A stretch of DNA of 64,000 nt from Rossellomorea sp. BNER. Lineage in GTDB: Bacteria; Bacillota; Bacilli; Bacillales; Bacillaceae_B. Below, one piece after another: positions 48,097 through 56,558 of this stretch (the stretch's first letter is position 1; each line of letters starts with the position of its first letter). The stretch is taken from positions 127,759 through 191,758 of the forward strand of contig JANAVG010000004.1 in assembly GCA_024213275.1 (NCBI GenBank), given 5' to 3'. The notes under the pieces were generated by a model. The model worked only from the letters and a program-made list of their open reading frames with translations. It was not told the DNA's origin and made no database searches. Position numbers and translations under genes: made by a program.

Positions 48097-49194
48097 TTGA
48101 ACGAGAATAATGCTTTAGCAGTTGCATTCAAAAAAACAAAGCATCAAGTAGTTGGTCATGGCTTTAGAAACATTCAAGTACTTAAAGAGGCATTGATGAA
48201 TAGTGATGGACAGCAGGAAAGTGATATTTATGGGAAGGGTAAAATAATAGAAGATTTTCAAAAGAAGATGGCGGAGTATTTAGGGAAAGAAGAGGCAGTA
48301 TTTTTCCCAAGTGGAACCATGGCACAGCAAATTACATTAAGGATATGGTGTGATAAAAAAGGATTAACAAAGGTGGCCTATCATCCATTGTGTCATATTG
48401 AGATTCATGAAGAAGATGGGTTAAAAGAATTGCATCATATTGAATCTGTGTTACTAGCGGATAAAAGCAGGTTGATTCAATTTGAAGATGTTGTGAATAT
48501 GGGGGAGGATATTGCCTGTTTATTGCTTGAATTACCTCAACGTGAGATTGGTGGACAGTTACCAGATTTCGAGACTCTAGAATCAATATCCGCTTATTGT
48601 CATGAAAAAGGAATCAAGCTCCATTTAGATGGCGCCAGACTTTTTGAAATACTTCCCTATTATAAAAAATCAGCTGCTGAAATTTGTAAACTCTTTGATA
48701 GCGTTTATGTTTCATTTTACAAAGGAATTGGGGGACTCGCCGGGGCCATTCTTGCAGGAGATAAAGACTTTACAGAGGAATCAAAAGTATGGAAACGGCG
48801 CTATGGTGGTGATTTAATAAGTCTTTATCCTTACATGATCAGTGCCGACTATTATTTCAACAAGAGAATAAACAAAATGAAACAGTATCATGAGGAAGCA
48901 CTAGAACTGGCTGGTCTATTTAATCAATGCCATGCTATTTCAACAAAGCCTTTAGAACCAGTTTCTAACATGTTTCATGTACACTTTGACGGACCAAAAG
49001 AGAAGCTTGAATCTACCCTTATCGCTATTTATAAGGAAACAGGAATTGGTTTAACTGGTTATCTCCGAGAAATTAGTGAGGACGCCTGTTTCTACGAGGT
49101 AAGCATTGGAGATCAATATGGAAATATTCCAAAAGAAGGATTAAGAAAAGTATTTCAAATGCTTGATGAGAGTATGCGGGAATTAAAAGAATAA
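48097..49194 (+). CDS. Threonine aldolase / beta-eliminating lyase-like PLP enzyme
   Basis: A 365-residue fold type I PLP enzyme of the threonine aldolase/beta-eliminating lyase group. Blocks are AVFFPSGTMAQQITLRIWCD, HLDGARLFEILPYYKK (Asp/Ala/Arg site near the PLP) and the Schiff-base lysine in SFYKGIGGLAGAIL. The TTG at 48097 has AAGGGAG eight bases upstream and matches the usual N-terminus (NENNALAVAFKKTKHQVVGH). An ATG at 48052 with AAAGGAAG is the alternative; the in-frame ATG at 47980 directly after the HyuA-like stop is less likely. It follows the ring-opening genes by some 130 bases and may finish breakdown of the amino acid product. Confidence 0.82.
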   Translation: MNENNALAVAFKKTKHQVVGHGFRNIQVLKEALMNSDGQQESDIYGKGKIIEDFQKKMAEYLGKEEAVFFPSGTMAQQITLRIWCDKKGLTKVAYHPLCHIEIHEEDGLKELHHIESVLLADKSRLIQFEDVVNMGEDIACLLLELPQREIGGQLPDFETLESISAYCHEKGIKLHLDGARLFEILPYYKKSAAEICKLFDSVYVSFYKGIGGLAGAILAGDKDFTEESKVWKRRYGGDLISLYPYMISADYYFNKRINKMKQYHEEALELAGLFNQCHAISTKPLEPVSNMFHVHFDGPKEKLESTLIAIYKETGIGLTGYLREISEDACFYEVSIGDQYGNIPKEGLRKVFQMLDESMRELKE

Positions 49195-49227
49195 TGTTAA
49201 CCATTTGCCTCTACTTGAATGTGGTAA

Positions 49228-49335
49228 TGCACAACTATTGGATTTTATGCACGAAAATGACTAGTAAATGCACGAGAATCTAATTTTATGCACGAAAATT
49301 TAAAGTGAATGCACGAGATTTCAAATTTATGCACA
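49228..49335. repeat. Phased TGCACGA array, copy D
   Basis: Motifs start at 49228, 49248, 49269, 49289, 49310 and 49330 (steps 20,21,20,21,20). They read TGCACAA, TGCACGA, TGCACGA, TGCACGA, TGCACGA, TGCACAT. It is preceded by GAATGTGGTAA and followed 50 bases later by a MITE-like element, the same composite as at 23881-24146. Confidence 0.92.
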
Positions 49336-49385
49336 TGTTAAAATGTAGGGGAACGAATCTAAAAGGAAACACTAATAGAAACAAA

Positions 49386-49503
49386 GGGCTGTCCTAAAAC
49401 CAAGGAGACAAGGACCATAAATTCAATAGATAGAAGATACCCCCAGGAGCTCTTCTATCTATAGACGAAAATGGTGGTTCCTGATCCTTTTTTGGACAGC
49501 CCC
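49386..49503. repeat. MITE-like element (GGGGCTGTCC family), copy 4
   Basis: GGGCTGTCCTAAAACCAAGG on the left and TTTTTTGGACAGCCCC on the right. The inner hairpin is AGATAGAAGA ... TCTTCTATCT with GGACCATAA / GGTGGTTCC arms. It lies after the YbjQ gene (minus strand) and can terminate it. Confidence 0.9.
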
Positions 49504-49537
49504 TTTTCATCCTTATGAACCCTCAAATGTCTAGAGT

Positions 49538-49855
49538 TTATTCCTCAACCAATACAGCTGTTCCGTAAGCAATAATCTCAGAAGCATTTTGCATGACAGC
49601 CGATGACTCCAATCTCATGCAAATGATGGCGTTTGCCCCTTTTGCTTTTGCATCTTCTACCATTCTTCCAATGGCTTTTTTTCTAGCCTCTTCCATCATT
49701 TCTGTATATTCTTTAAGCTCTCCGCCTACAATCGTTTTCAATCCAGCCATGATATCTTTTCCAATATGTTTTGATTGAACAGTACTTCCCCTTACAAACC
49801 CTTTAAATTCCATTGTTTCTTTACCTGGTACGGATTCAGTAGTCACGATAATCAT
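49538..49855 (-). CDS. YbjQ-family heavy-metal-binding-like protein
   Basis: A 105-residue soluble protein of the YbjQ/DUF74 family. It starts MIIVTTESVPGKETMEFKGF and has the conserved VRGSTVQSKHIGKDIMAGLK and ARKKAIGRMVEDAKAKGANA, then IICMRLESS. The start at 49855 has AAGGAGG nine bases upstream; an ATG nine bases earlier is too near that site. It overlaps the upstream membrane protein gene by 20 bases, so translation is coupled. The biological role of the family is poorly known; a metal-related role has been proposed from sequence only. Confidence 0.9.
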   Translation of the reverse strand: MIIVTTESVPGKETMEFKGFVRGSTVQSKHIGKDIMAGLKTIVGGELKEYTEMMEEARKKAIGRMVEDAKAKGANAIICMRLESSAVMQNASEIIAYGTAVLVEE

Positions 49856-50039
49856 TTTGATCATCCTCCTTTTTCTCTACGATTCTTGATTTGATAAACA
49901 CTACTAGCAATACAAGTAGTGAGATAAAATAAACAAAAAATAGTCCAACTGCAATCGTTATATTTATAAACAAAAAGATAATACCGGTAATCTGAGTAAA
50001 GATTGCAGCCAACATACTAATGTATTTTACCTTTTCCAT
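49836..50039 (-). CDS. Small membrane protein coupled to YbjQ
   Basis: A 67-residue protein with two hydrophobic helices (about 7-27 and 31-50) and a charged C-terminal tail (RIVEKKEDDQNDYRDY). ATG at 50039 has AAAGGAAG six to eight bases upstream; a TTG two codons earlier is too close. Its end overlaps the YbjQ start, suggesting the proteins work together. No family recognised. Confidence 0.75.
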   Translation of the reverse strand: MEKVKYISMLAAIFTQITGIIFLFINITIAVGLFFVYFISLLVLLVVFIKSRIVEKKEDDQNDYRDY

Positions 50040-50229
50040 CTTCAACTTCCTTTCATATGCCTACTTTTACTATATCTTTTTTTAAGAAAAAGATGAAACT
50101 TTTTTAAATATGCCCAATATTTACTTCTAAATTGCACATGCAGATAAACTCTATTTCATTACATTAATTGTTTAATGATACGGAATCCTAGAAGTGTACA
50201 TCACAACTTAGAAAGGCGTAGGTGAAACG

Positions 50230-50676
50230 ATGAGACGAATACTTATCACTTCTTTATTTGTTATTACAACGATTATGGCGTTTCCCATGTATTCATATGC
50301 AGAAATCATTGAAAAACTACCTCAAAAAGATTCAACAACATTACAATATCAAGATATCCTCATGCTTTTTCTTTTGCCGCACATTGATGAAGAAGTAGAG
50401 GAATACTATTCAAGGTTGTTAACAGATAATCCGACCGTCTATCCTTATCAAATTGAAGTGGTGAAAGTAGAAAGAGTGAACGGATTTCGGGGCTTTCATT
50501 TTAAAATGATCCTTGAAGTGACTCCGGTTGTTGGTCCACACATCCCCGTAGGAAAGGATCGGTTTATTTTTGAAGTCGCACCAACTATACATAGCACCGT
50601 AAAACTCGTAAGGTTTGAACATTTAAAGACATATGAGCTTCCTCCCAATTGGTCACATATTATAAGAAAATCTTAA
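50230..50676 (+). CDS. DUF3888-domain exported protein
   Basis: A 148-residue exported protein: signal peptide to about residue 24 (cleavage after SYA), then LQYQDILMLFLLPHIDEEVE EYYSRLL (split: YQDILMLFLLPHIDEEVE, EYYSRLL), and a beta-rich end. This resembles DUF3888 proteins common in Bacillus. No lipobox Cys. Spacing to neighbours shows it is monocistronic. GAAAGGCGTAGG is upstream of the ATG. Function unknown. Confidence 0.75.
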   Translation: MRRILITSLFVITTIMAFPMYSYAEIIEKLPQKDSTTLQYQDILMLFLLPHIDEEVEEYYSRLLTDNPTVYPYQIEVVKVERVNGFRGFHFKMILEVTPVVGPHIPVGKDRFIFEVAPTIHSTVKLVRFEHLKTYELPPNWSHIIRKS

Positions 50677-50929
50677 TACTCACTAATGCCAACTAATTTG
50701 GGCTGCTTGTTTATATAAACGATGAAGTTAATAAAAACGTTGGAAAGTTCATTTGGCTTACCCGAAAATAAAAAGTTTGTTATATATACTTCATTCTTAC
50801 ATGCCGTACCATTAGCCCTTTATCATTATGAAATAGACGGATGATAAAGAAGGTATAAAGGATGTGAAATTTTAATATTGATGAATATCTATGAGTTTCT
50901 CAACTCTATTCATATAAATACTTTTGAAG

Positions 50930-50962
50930 CGGCTGTACCTAATATGGTAGAGCCGTTTTTTA
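50930..50962 (+). terminator. Rho-independent terminator
   Basis: CGGCTGTACC (50930-50939) pairs with GGTAGAGCCG (50946-50955) with one mismatch, followed by TTTTTT. It lies about 250 bases downstream of the DUF3888 gene; no other gene is seen in 50677-51228. Confidence 0.75.
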
Positions 50963-51228
50963 CTCTACAAATAATGAATTGAGAGAATGAATAATAAAAA
51001 TGATTCTCATTTATACTTTCATATACCTCAATAGGCCCTTGTTTTTAACTAAGAGAATAGTCTTGTTTTCTATTATTAAAATAGTAAAGTGAAAAAATTC
51101 AGCACCCCGTTTTTGAGTAGAAAGGCAATGATCATAAGGCTAGAGCGAAAATATAACGGATAGATAGATAAATCCTACAAAGTCACTAGGTAAACATAAA
51201 AATAATTGAGAATAGTTATCAACTACTA

Positions 51229-51257
51229 TTGACAACGATAATCATTATCAATTAATA
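51229..51257 (+). promoter_or_regulatory. Fur-controlled promoter of the siderophore operon
   Basis: TTGACA (51229-51234) is the -35, and TAATAT (51253-51258) or TTAATA the -10. The Fur box CGATAATCATTATCA (51236-51250), which matches TGATAATNATTATCA except at its first base, lies exactly in the spacer. Iron-loaded Fur would block polymerase. A further partial Fur-like stretch (GAGAATAGTTATCAA) lies 20 bases upstream. Confidence 0.88.
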
Positions 51258-51304
51258 TGACGTTGGAAGCGAAATCCATTCAAACACGAAAGGAAGATTT
51301 GATT

Positions 51305-52654
51305 ATGACGATTCAAAACTTAATTTCAAATAAAGAATTACTCAATCAACAAGAGAGACGAGAATCCAATGCAAGATCTTATCCTAGAAGAATTCCACTA
51401 GCTATAAGTGAAGCTGAAGGTATATATGTGACAGACATGGAAGGAAATAAGTATTTGGATTGCTTAGCTGGGGCAGGGACATTGGCTTTAGGACATAATC
51501 ATCCAGTTGTTATTGACGCAATGGAGCAGGTTATCCGTGATAAACGCCCCCTACATACATTAGATTTAACGACACCTGTCAAAGAGGAATTTGTAAATGA
51601 ATTATTTTCTACTCTGCCAGAAGGTTTTCATGATAGAGCAAAAATTCAATTTTGTGGACCTACTGGCGGAGATGCCATTGAGGCAGCGTTGAAATTGGTG
51701 AAAACGGCGACAGGGAGACAAAGTATTCTCACCTTTCAAGGGGGATATCATGGCGCCACTCATGGAACGATGTCGATTAGTGGAAACCTTAGCCCTAAAA
51801 AGAACGTGCAAGGACTGATGCCTGATACCCATTTCTTACCTTATCCGTACTCGTATCGTTGTCCATTCGGTCAAGGTGGAGAAGAATGTCATCGCATCAG
51901 CAGTCAATATATTGAAAATTTACTTGATGATCCAGAAAGTGGGATTTTACCACCAGCTGCCATGATCTTTGAGACGGTCCAAGGAGAAGGTGGGTCCATT
52001 CCGGCTCCAATCGAATGGATTCAAGAAATGAGAAGAATAACAAAAGAAAGAGGAATCCCATTAATCATTGATGAAGTTCAGACGGGGATTGGACGTACTG
52101 GAAAACTATTTTCCTTTGAACACGCTGGTATTGTGCCAGATGTATTTGTTCTTTCGAAGGCTATAGGAGGAAGTCTCCCGCTATCGGTTGTGATTTATGA
52201 TCAAGACCTAGATGCTTGGGAGCCGGGAGCTCACATTGGCACATTCAGGGGAAATCAAATGGCCATGGCGGCTGGAACAGCAACGTTAAAATTCATTAAA
52301 GAGAATGATTTAGTTGCCCATGCGGACGAAATGGGACAAAGACTTCTTCGGTCATTGAAAGAGCTTCAACGAGAGTTTCCTGAAATAGGTGATGTGAGAG
52401 GTAGAGGTCTAATGGTAGGAGTAGAAATGGTTGATCCAACTCAAGCTCAATCCACTATAGGTAGCCTTCCTGCCAATCCTGAAGTAGCAAGTCAGGTTCA
52501 ACGTGAATGCTTTAAACGAGGATTGATCCTAGAGGTAGGAGGAAGGCATGGGGCAGTTGTCCGCTTCCTTCCACCGCTGATCATTACAAAAGAGCAAGTG
52601 GATGAAGTAATCGCTATTTTCAAAGAAGCAGTATTCGCTTCTATTGTGAGGTAA
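51305..52654 (+). CDS. Diaminobutyrate-2-oxoglutarate aminotransferase (RhbA-like)
   Basis: A 449-residue class III PLP aminotransferase. It converts L-aspartate semialdehyde to L-2,4-diaminobutyrate using glutamate. PLP lysine is Lys285 in FVLSKAIGG; Asp256 in IIDEVQTGIGRTG pairs with the pyridine nitrogen. Length and blocks (CGPTGGDAIEAALKL) match DABA aminotransferases of siderophore and ectoine pathways. AAAGGAAG lies eight bases before the ATG at 51305; an ATG at 51257 is too early and lacks a site. First gene of the Fur-controlled operon. Confidence 0.93.
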   Translation: MTIQNLISNKELLNQQERRESNARSYPRRIPLAISEAEGIYVTDMEGNKYLDCLAGAGTLALGHNHPVVIDAMEQVIRDKRPLHTLDLTTPVKEEFVNELFSTLPEGFHDRAKIQFCGPTGGDAIEAALKLVKTATGRQSILTFQGGYHGATHGTMSISGNLSPKKNVQGLMPDTHFLPYPYSYRCPFGQGGEECHRISSQYIENLLDDPESGILPPAAMIFETVQGEGGSIPAPIEWIQEMRRITKERGIPLIIDEVQTGIGRTGKLFSFEHAGIVPDVFVLSKAIGGSLPLSVVIYDQDLDAWEPGAHIGTFRGNQMAMAAGTATLKFIKENDLVAHADEMGQRLLRSLKELQREFPEIGDVRGRGLMVGVEMVDPTQAQSTIGSLPANPEVASQVQRECFKRGLILEVGGRHGAVVRFLPPLIITKEQVDEVIAIFKEAVFASIVR

Positions 52655-52658
52655 AGGC

Positions 52659-54185
52659 ATGACCATACTAGTAGAGAAAAAAGAAATGGGTACGAAAGCA
52701 TATGATTCCTTCTTTCTTCATCAAGGGTTAGAAGGGCTCGGTGCTTTTAACGAACTAATAGAACAAGTGAGTAATAAATTACAAGAAGTGTATGCCGGTA
52801 CTGAGCAGCCTTTTATCGGGAAGACTCCAAACATGATTGAAGAGGAAATTAGTCAGATCATGTCGTTTCCAACTGAAGAACAATCTTTCCGTGATGTTCT
52901 AGATGAAATAGATGCTCCTATATTGAAAAACAGCCTTCATATTTCCCATGAAAAGAGTATGGCTCACTTACATTGTCCGCCTCTTCTTCCTGGAATCGCA
53001 GCAGAATTGATCATCGCTGCGCTAAATCAATCGATGGATTCATGGGATCAGAGCACGGCTGCAACGTATGTAGAAGCTGAAATGGTGAAGTGGTTAACGG
53101 AAAGAGTTAGTCTCCCGGCTACATCAGGAGGAGTATTTACCAGTGGAGGTACTCAATCAAATTACATGGGACTTCTGTTAGCACGTGATGCTTTTTGTCA
53201 AACTTACTGGGACCATAATGTTCAGCAAAATGGTTTACCTCAAGGGTTTACTACATTAAGAGTTATTTGCTCAGAAGAAGCTCATTTCACTGTGAAAAAA
53301 GCAGCTTCACAATTGGGGCTGGGAGAACAAGCGGTGGTGACAGTGAAGACCGATGAGAATCACCGAATGTGTGTCAAAGCTGTGAAAGAAAAGTTAAACC
53401 AGCTAAAGAAAGAAAACTTATTACCGTTTGCTTTGGTAGGAACATGCGGAACCACTGACTTTGGAAGTATTGACCCTATGGAAGAACTGGCTGCAATCGC
53501 ACAAGAACAAGGTCTTTGGTTTCATGTAGATGCAGCGTTCGGGGGAGGATTGATTCTTAGTCATTCTGATTCAGGCAAACTGAAAGGGTTGGAGAATGCT
53601 GACTCCATTACGGTCGACTTCCACAAATTATTTTATCAACCCATCAGTTGCGGAGCATTTTTAGTTAAGAATCAAGAACATTTTCGTTACATTTCTTATC
53701 ATGCTGACTACCTGAATCCCGTTAAGGATGATCAAGAAGGCATCTTGAACCTAGTAAATAAATCAGTTCAAACGACGAGAAGGTTTGATGCTTTAAAATT
53801 GTATCTCTCTTTAAAAACCATTGGAACCGATCAGTTTGGAAGAATGATTGACGACACATTAAAGCTTGCTCAATACACAGCCAGCTATATGGAAAGATTG
53901 AAAAACATTTCGATTCAGAATCCAGAGCCAGAAATCAATACCGTTATTTTTCGCTATCAGCCAAAAACAATAGAAGGAAAAGACGTTAATGAATTAAACA
54001 GAACGATCCAACAGAGGTTACTTCATTCAGGGAAAGGAGTCATCGCGAAAACAACGATAAAGGGTGATACCTTCTTAAAATTGACGCTCTTAAATCCAAG
54101 AACAAAGCCTGAGGATATTCATTCACTTCTAATGGAGATTGAAAAAATTGGCGCTGAACTAGTAAATGGAGGTTTATACTTTTGA
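52659..54185 (+). CDS. L-2,4-diaminobutyrate decarboxylase (RhbB-like)
   Basis: A 508-residue group II PLP decarboxylase that makes 1,3-diaminopropane from 2,4-diaminobutyrate. The PLP lysine is Lys323 in VDFHKLFYQP; HVDAAFGGG (near 289-297) holds the Asp. GGTQSNYMGLLLARD near 163-177 binds the phosphate. It starts five bases after the aminotransferase stop with GAGGTAAAGG as site. Its end overlaps the next gene by four bases. The product is the backbone amine of schizokinen. Confidence 0.93.
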   Translation: MTILVEKKEMGTKAYDSFFLHQGLEGLGAFNELIEQVSNKLQEVYAGTEQPFIGKTPNMIEEEISQIMSFPTEEQSFRDVLDEIDAPILKNSLHISHEKSMAHLHCPPLLPGIAAELIIAALNQSMDSWDQSTAATYVEAEMVKWLTERVSLPATSGGVFTSGGTQSNYMGLLLARDAFCQTYWDHNVQQNGLPQGFTTLRVICSEEAHFTVKKAASQLGLGEQAVVTVKTDENHRMCVKAVKEKLNQLKKENLLPFALVGTCGTTDFGSIDPMEELAAIAQEQGLWFHVDAAFGGGLILSHSDSGKLKGLENADSITVDFHKLFYQPISCGAFLVKNQEHFRYISYHADYLNPVKDDQEGILNLVNKSVQTTRRFDALKLYLSLKTIGTDQFGRMIDDTLKLAQYTASYMERLKNISIQNPEPEINTVIFRYQPKTIEGKDVNELNRTIQQRLLHSGKGVIAKTTIKGDTFLKLTLLNPRTKPEDIHSLLMEIEKIGAELVNGGLYF

Positions 54186-55981
54186 AAAATGCAAAGGAAC
54201 TTGCTGAAAATGCAACGATACAAAGCTTTCTGAATTGCTATTTACGGGAGACAGGAAACTATTCTGATGGATCTCATTATGAGAATCATCCTTCTATATC
54301 CGGTCCATTCGAGAAAGTGATCATTTCAAATCTGGTATTACAACAAATTGAATTGATCATTCCCGTTACATACTGGTCTCTTACTGATCGACACCTTTTC
54401 AGATTTCCCATATATTATCGAACAGCAGAAAACGAAGGGATAAAACCAATCGACTATGTCACACTCACTTCACTAATTGTGAAAGAGTTCTTACTTGATA
54501 AAAACATTACTGGAGCAGAAGATGAACTGCTTTTAAGAGTGATATTAAGCTGTCAAAGTATTAAAAGCTATATTGAAAATAGGGGTCAGGACAGTGAGGC
54601 CCTGACGGATGAAGAATTTGATTATATAGATGCAGAACAGTCCCTTATATTCGGTCATTTGCTTCACCCTACTCCTAAGAGTAAGCAGGGTCTGACAGAA
54701 CAAGAAGATCGATTGTATTCGCCAGAACTTAAGGGCGAGTTTCAACTTCATTATTTTAGTGCTGAGAAATCGTTGGTCTTACAGGATTCTAGTAGAGCCT
54801 CTTCAGCGTCTTCTATCATCTTTGACGAGTTGAAACAGGATTCTACTGTAGATCAGAATTGGTTACAAAAGTTAAGAGACGGTAATGAACGGATTCTACT
54901 ACCCGTTCACCCTCTTCAAGTAAAAACATTAGTAGCAAAGCCGGAAGTTCAAACTTTAATGGCGGAAGGGAGAGTAGAATACCTTGGTCCCCTTGGAAAG
55001 CTGTTTACGGCTACATCATCATTTAGAACGGTATATAGTAAACAATCTCAATATATGTATAAATTCTCTGTTCCTGTCAAAATTACAAACTCTCTTCGTA
55101 TCAACCAAGAGAAGGAGTTAGCAAGAGGAGTCGAAGTTTCTAGATTACTAGGAACGAAGGTCGGGCAGAATCTCAATCAAGCTTTCCCTCACTTCAAGGT
55201 GATTCAAGATCCAGCCTACTTGAACCTGAAATTGAAAGAAGAAGTGTCAGGGTTTGAGGTCGTCATTAGAGAAAATCCATTCTATGAAAATAGCGCTCAA
55301 ACCAGCTTGGTTGCTGCTTTATGTCAGGATCATGTCTATGGGGGAAGGGCTAGAATTCATTCCATCATTGAAGGGATTGCTAAGAGAGAGAATCGAAGAG
55401 TAGATGAGGTGAGCTTGGACTGGTTTAAACGTTACTTATCGTTAACGTTAGACCCGATGATCTGGTTATTTCACACTTATGGTATCGCCCTTGAAGCACA
55501 TCAACAAAACTCGGTGATCCAGCTTCGGGAAGGTTACCCTGAGACCTTTTATTACAGAGACAATCAAGGATACTACTATAGCGAATCCAAAGTGGAAAGG
55601 CTTAGGGAGCTTCTGCCTGATTTAAATCAACAGAGTGACACGATATGTGCAGATGAAGTAGCAGAAGAGCGCATGCGTTATTACTTCTTCTTTAATCATC
55701 TTTTTGGAATGATTAACGGATTTGGGGCAAGCGGCCTGATTGAGGAAGACAGACTAATGAATGTTGTAAAGGAACGATTAGAGTACTATGAACAACAATT
55801 GGGAGAGGATTCTACTCTTCTAAGCAGCCTATTGTATCAACCTGTCCTGCCTTGTAAAGCAAATCTATTAACTCGTTTTTATGACATGGATGAACTCGTT
55901 GGACCAATGGAGGCTCAGTCGGTTTATACGATGGTGAAAAATCCCCTTGCAAAAGAGGTGGAAATCCACCATGTCCTATGA
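54182..55981 (+). CDS. NIS siderophore synthetase (IucA/IucC family), first
   Basis: A 599-residue NIS synthetase that joins a citrate carboxylate to the amine of N-acetyl-N-hydroxy-diaminopropane by an adenylate. Family blocks are ILLPVHPLQVKTL (near 237-249), SSFRTVYSKQSQYMYKFSVP and the FERRIC-like EAHQQNSVIQL (near 440-450). The start is TTG at 54182 inside the TTGA junction with GGAGG nine bases upstream. Placed as RhbC-like by order in the operon. Which of the two synthetases acts first cannot be told from sequence. Confidence 0.92.
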   Translation: MKNAKELAENATIQSFLNCYLRETGNYSDGSHYENHPSISGPFEKVIISNLVLQQIELIIPVTYWSLTDRHLFRFPIYYRTAENEGIKPIDYVTLTSLIVKEFLLDKNITGAEDELLLRVILSCQSIKSYIENRGQDSEALTDEEFDYIDAEQSLIFGHLLHPTPKSKQGLTEQEDRLYSPELKGEFQLHYFSAEKSLVLQDSSRASSASSIIFDELKQDSTVDQNWLQKLRDGNERILLPVHPLQVKTLVAKPEVQTLMAEGRVEYLGPLGKLFTATSSFRTVYSKQSQYMYKFSVPVKITNSLRINQEKELARGVEVSRLLGTKVGQNLNQAFPHFKVIQDPAYLNLKLKEEVSGFEVVIRENPFYENSAQTSLVAALCQDHVYGGRARIHSIIEGIAKRENRRVDEVSLDWFKRYLSLTLDPMIWLFHTYGIALEAHQQNSVIQLREGYPETFYYRDNQGYYYSESKVERLRELLPDLNQQSDTICADEVAEERMRYYFFFNHLFGMINGFGASGLIEEDRLMNVVKERLEYYEQQLGEDSTLLSSLLYQPVLPCKANLLTRFYDMDELVGPMEAQSVYTMVKNPLAKEVEIHHVL

Positions 55982-56558
55982 TTTTGAACTTTATGATGAA
56001 GACATTCAAAAAACGATTTCCTTTAGAAAAGTGGAGTACGAACGGGATGTGAAACGCATTCACAATTGGATGATGGAGGAGCATGTTCATCCATTTTGGA
56101 ATTTAAATGTACCCTTTGAAAAATTTTGTGAGCATTTGAAAAAGGCCCTATTGGATCAGCATCAAACCCTGTACGTGGGCTATCTGAACGATGTTGCGAT
56201 AAGTTACTGGGAAGCCTATTGGGTAAAGGGAGATGTTGTAGAAGAAACGTATCCATCTGCTCCCTTTGATCAAGGAATCCATTTGCTAATAGGAGAGAAG
56301 GAGTTTCTTGGAAAAGGATTCTCCCTCCCATTATTGCGAGCCATGATTTATTTTCAGTTTCAGGAACTGAAAATAGACAAAATCATTGCTGAACCGGATA
56401 TTCGTAATGACAAAATGATTCACGTTTTTAAGAAATGTGGCTTTACACCGATTGAACCGATTACTTTACCGGATAAAACGGGACTGCTGATGTTTTGCGA
56501 GCGAAATAGATTTGAAAAGAGGTGGCCGAATGTTCAATTCCATAAAGAAATCAAATGA
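55971..56558 (+). CDS. GNAT acetyltransferase for siderophore biosynthesis (RhbD/IucB-like)
   Basis: A 195-residue acyltransferase that acetylates the hydroxylamine of N-hydroxy-diaminopropane using acetyl-CoA. It has the IucB/AlcB-type blocks MMEEHVHPFWNLNVPFEKF, YEKEFLGKGFSLPLLRAMIY and FKKCGFTPIEPITLPDKTG. ATG at 55971 has GAGGTGG eight bases upstream, overlapping the previous gene end by 11 bases. It overlaps the monooxygenase gene by 29 bases. Confidence 0.9.
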   Translation: MSYDFELYDEDIQKTISFRKVEYERDVKRIHNWMMEEHVHPFWNLNVPFEKFCEHLKKALLDQHQTLYVGYLNDVAISYWEAYWVKGDVVEETYPSAPFDQGIHLLIGEKEFLGKGFSLPLLRAMIYFQFQELKIDKIIAEPDIRNDKMIHVFKKCGFTPIEPITLPDKTGLLMFCERNRFEKRWPNVQFHKEIK

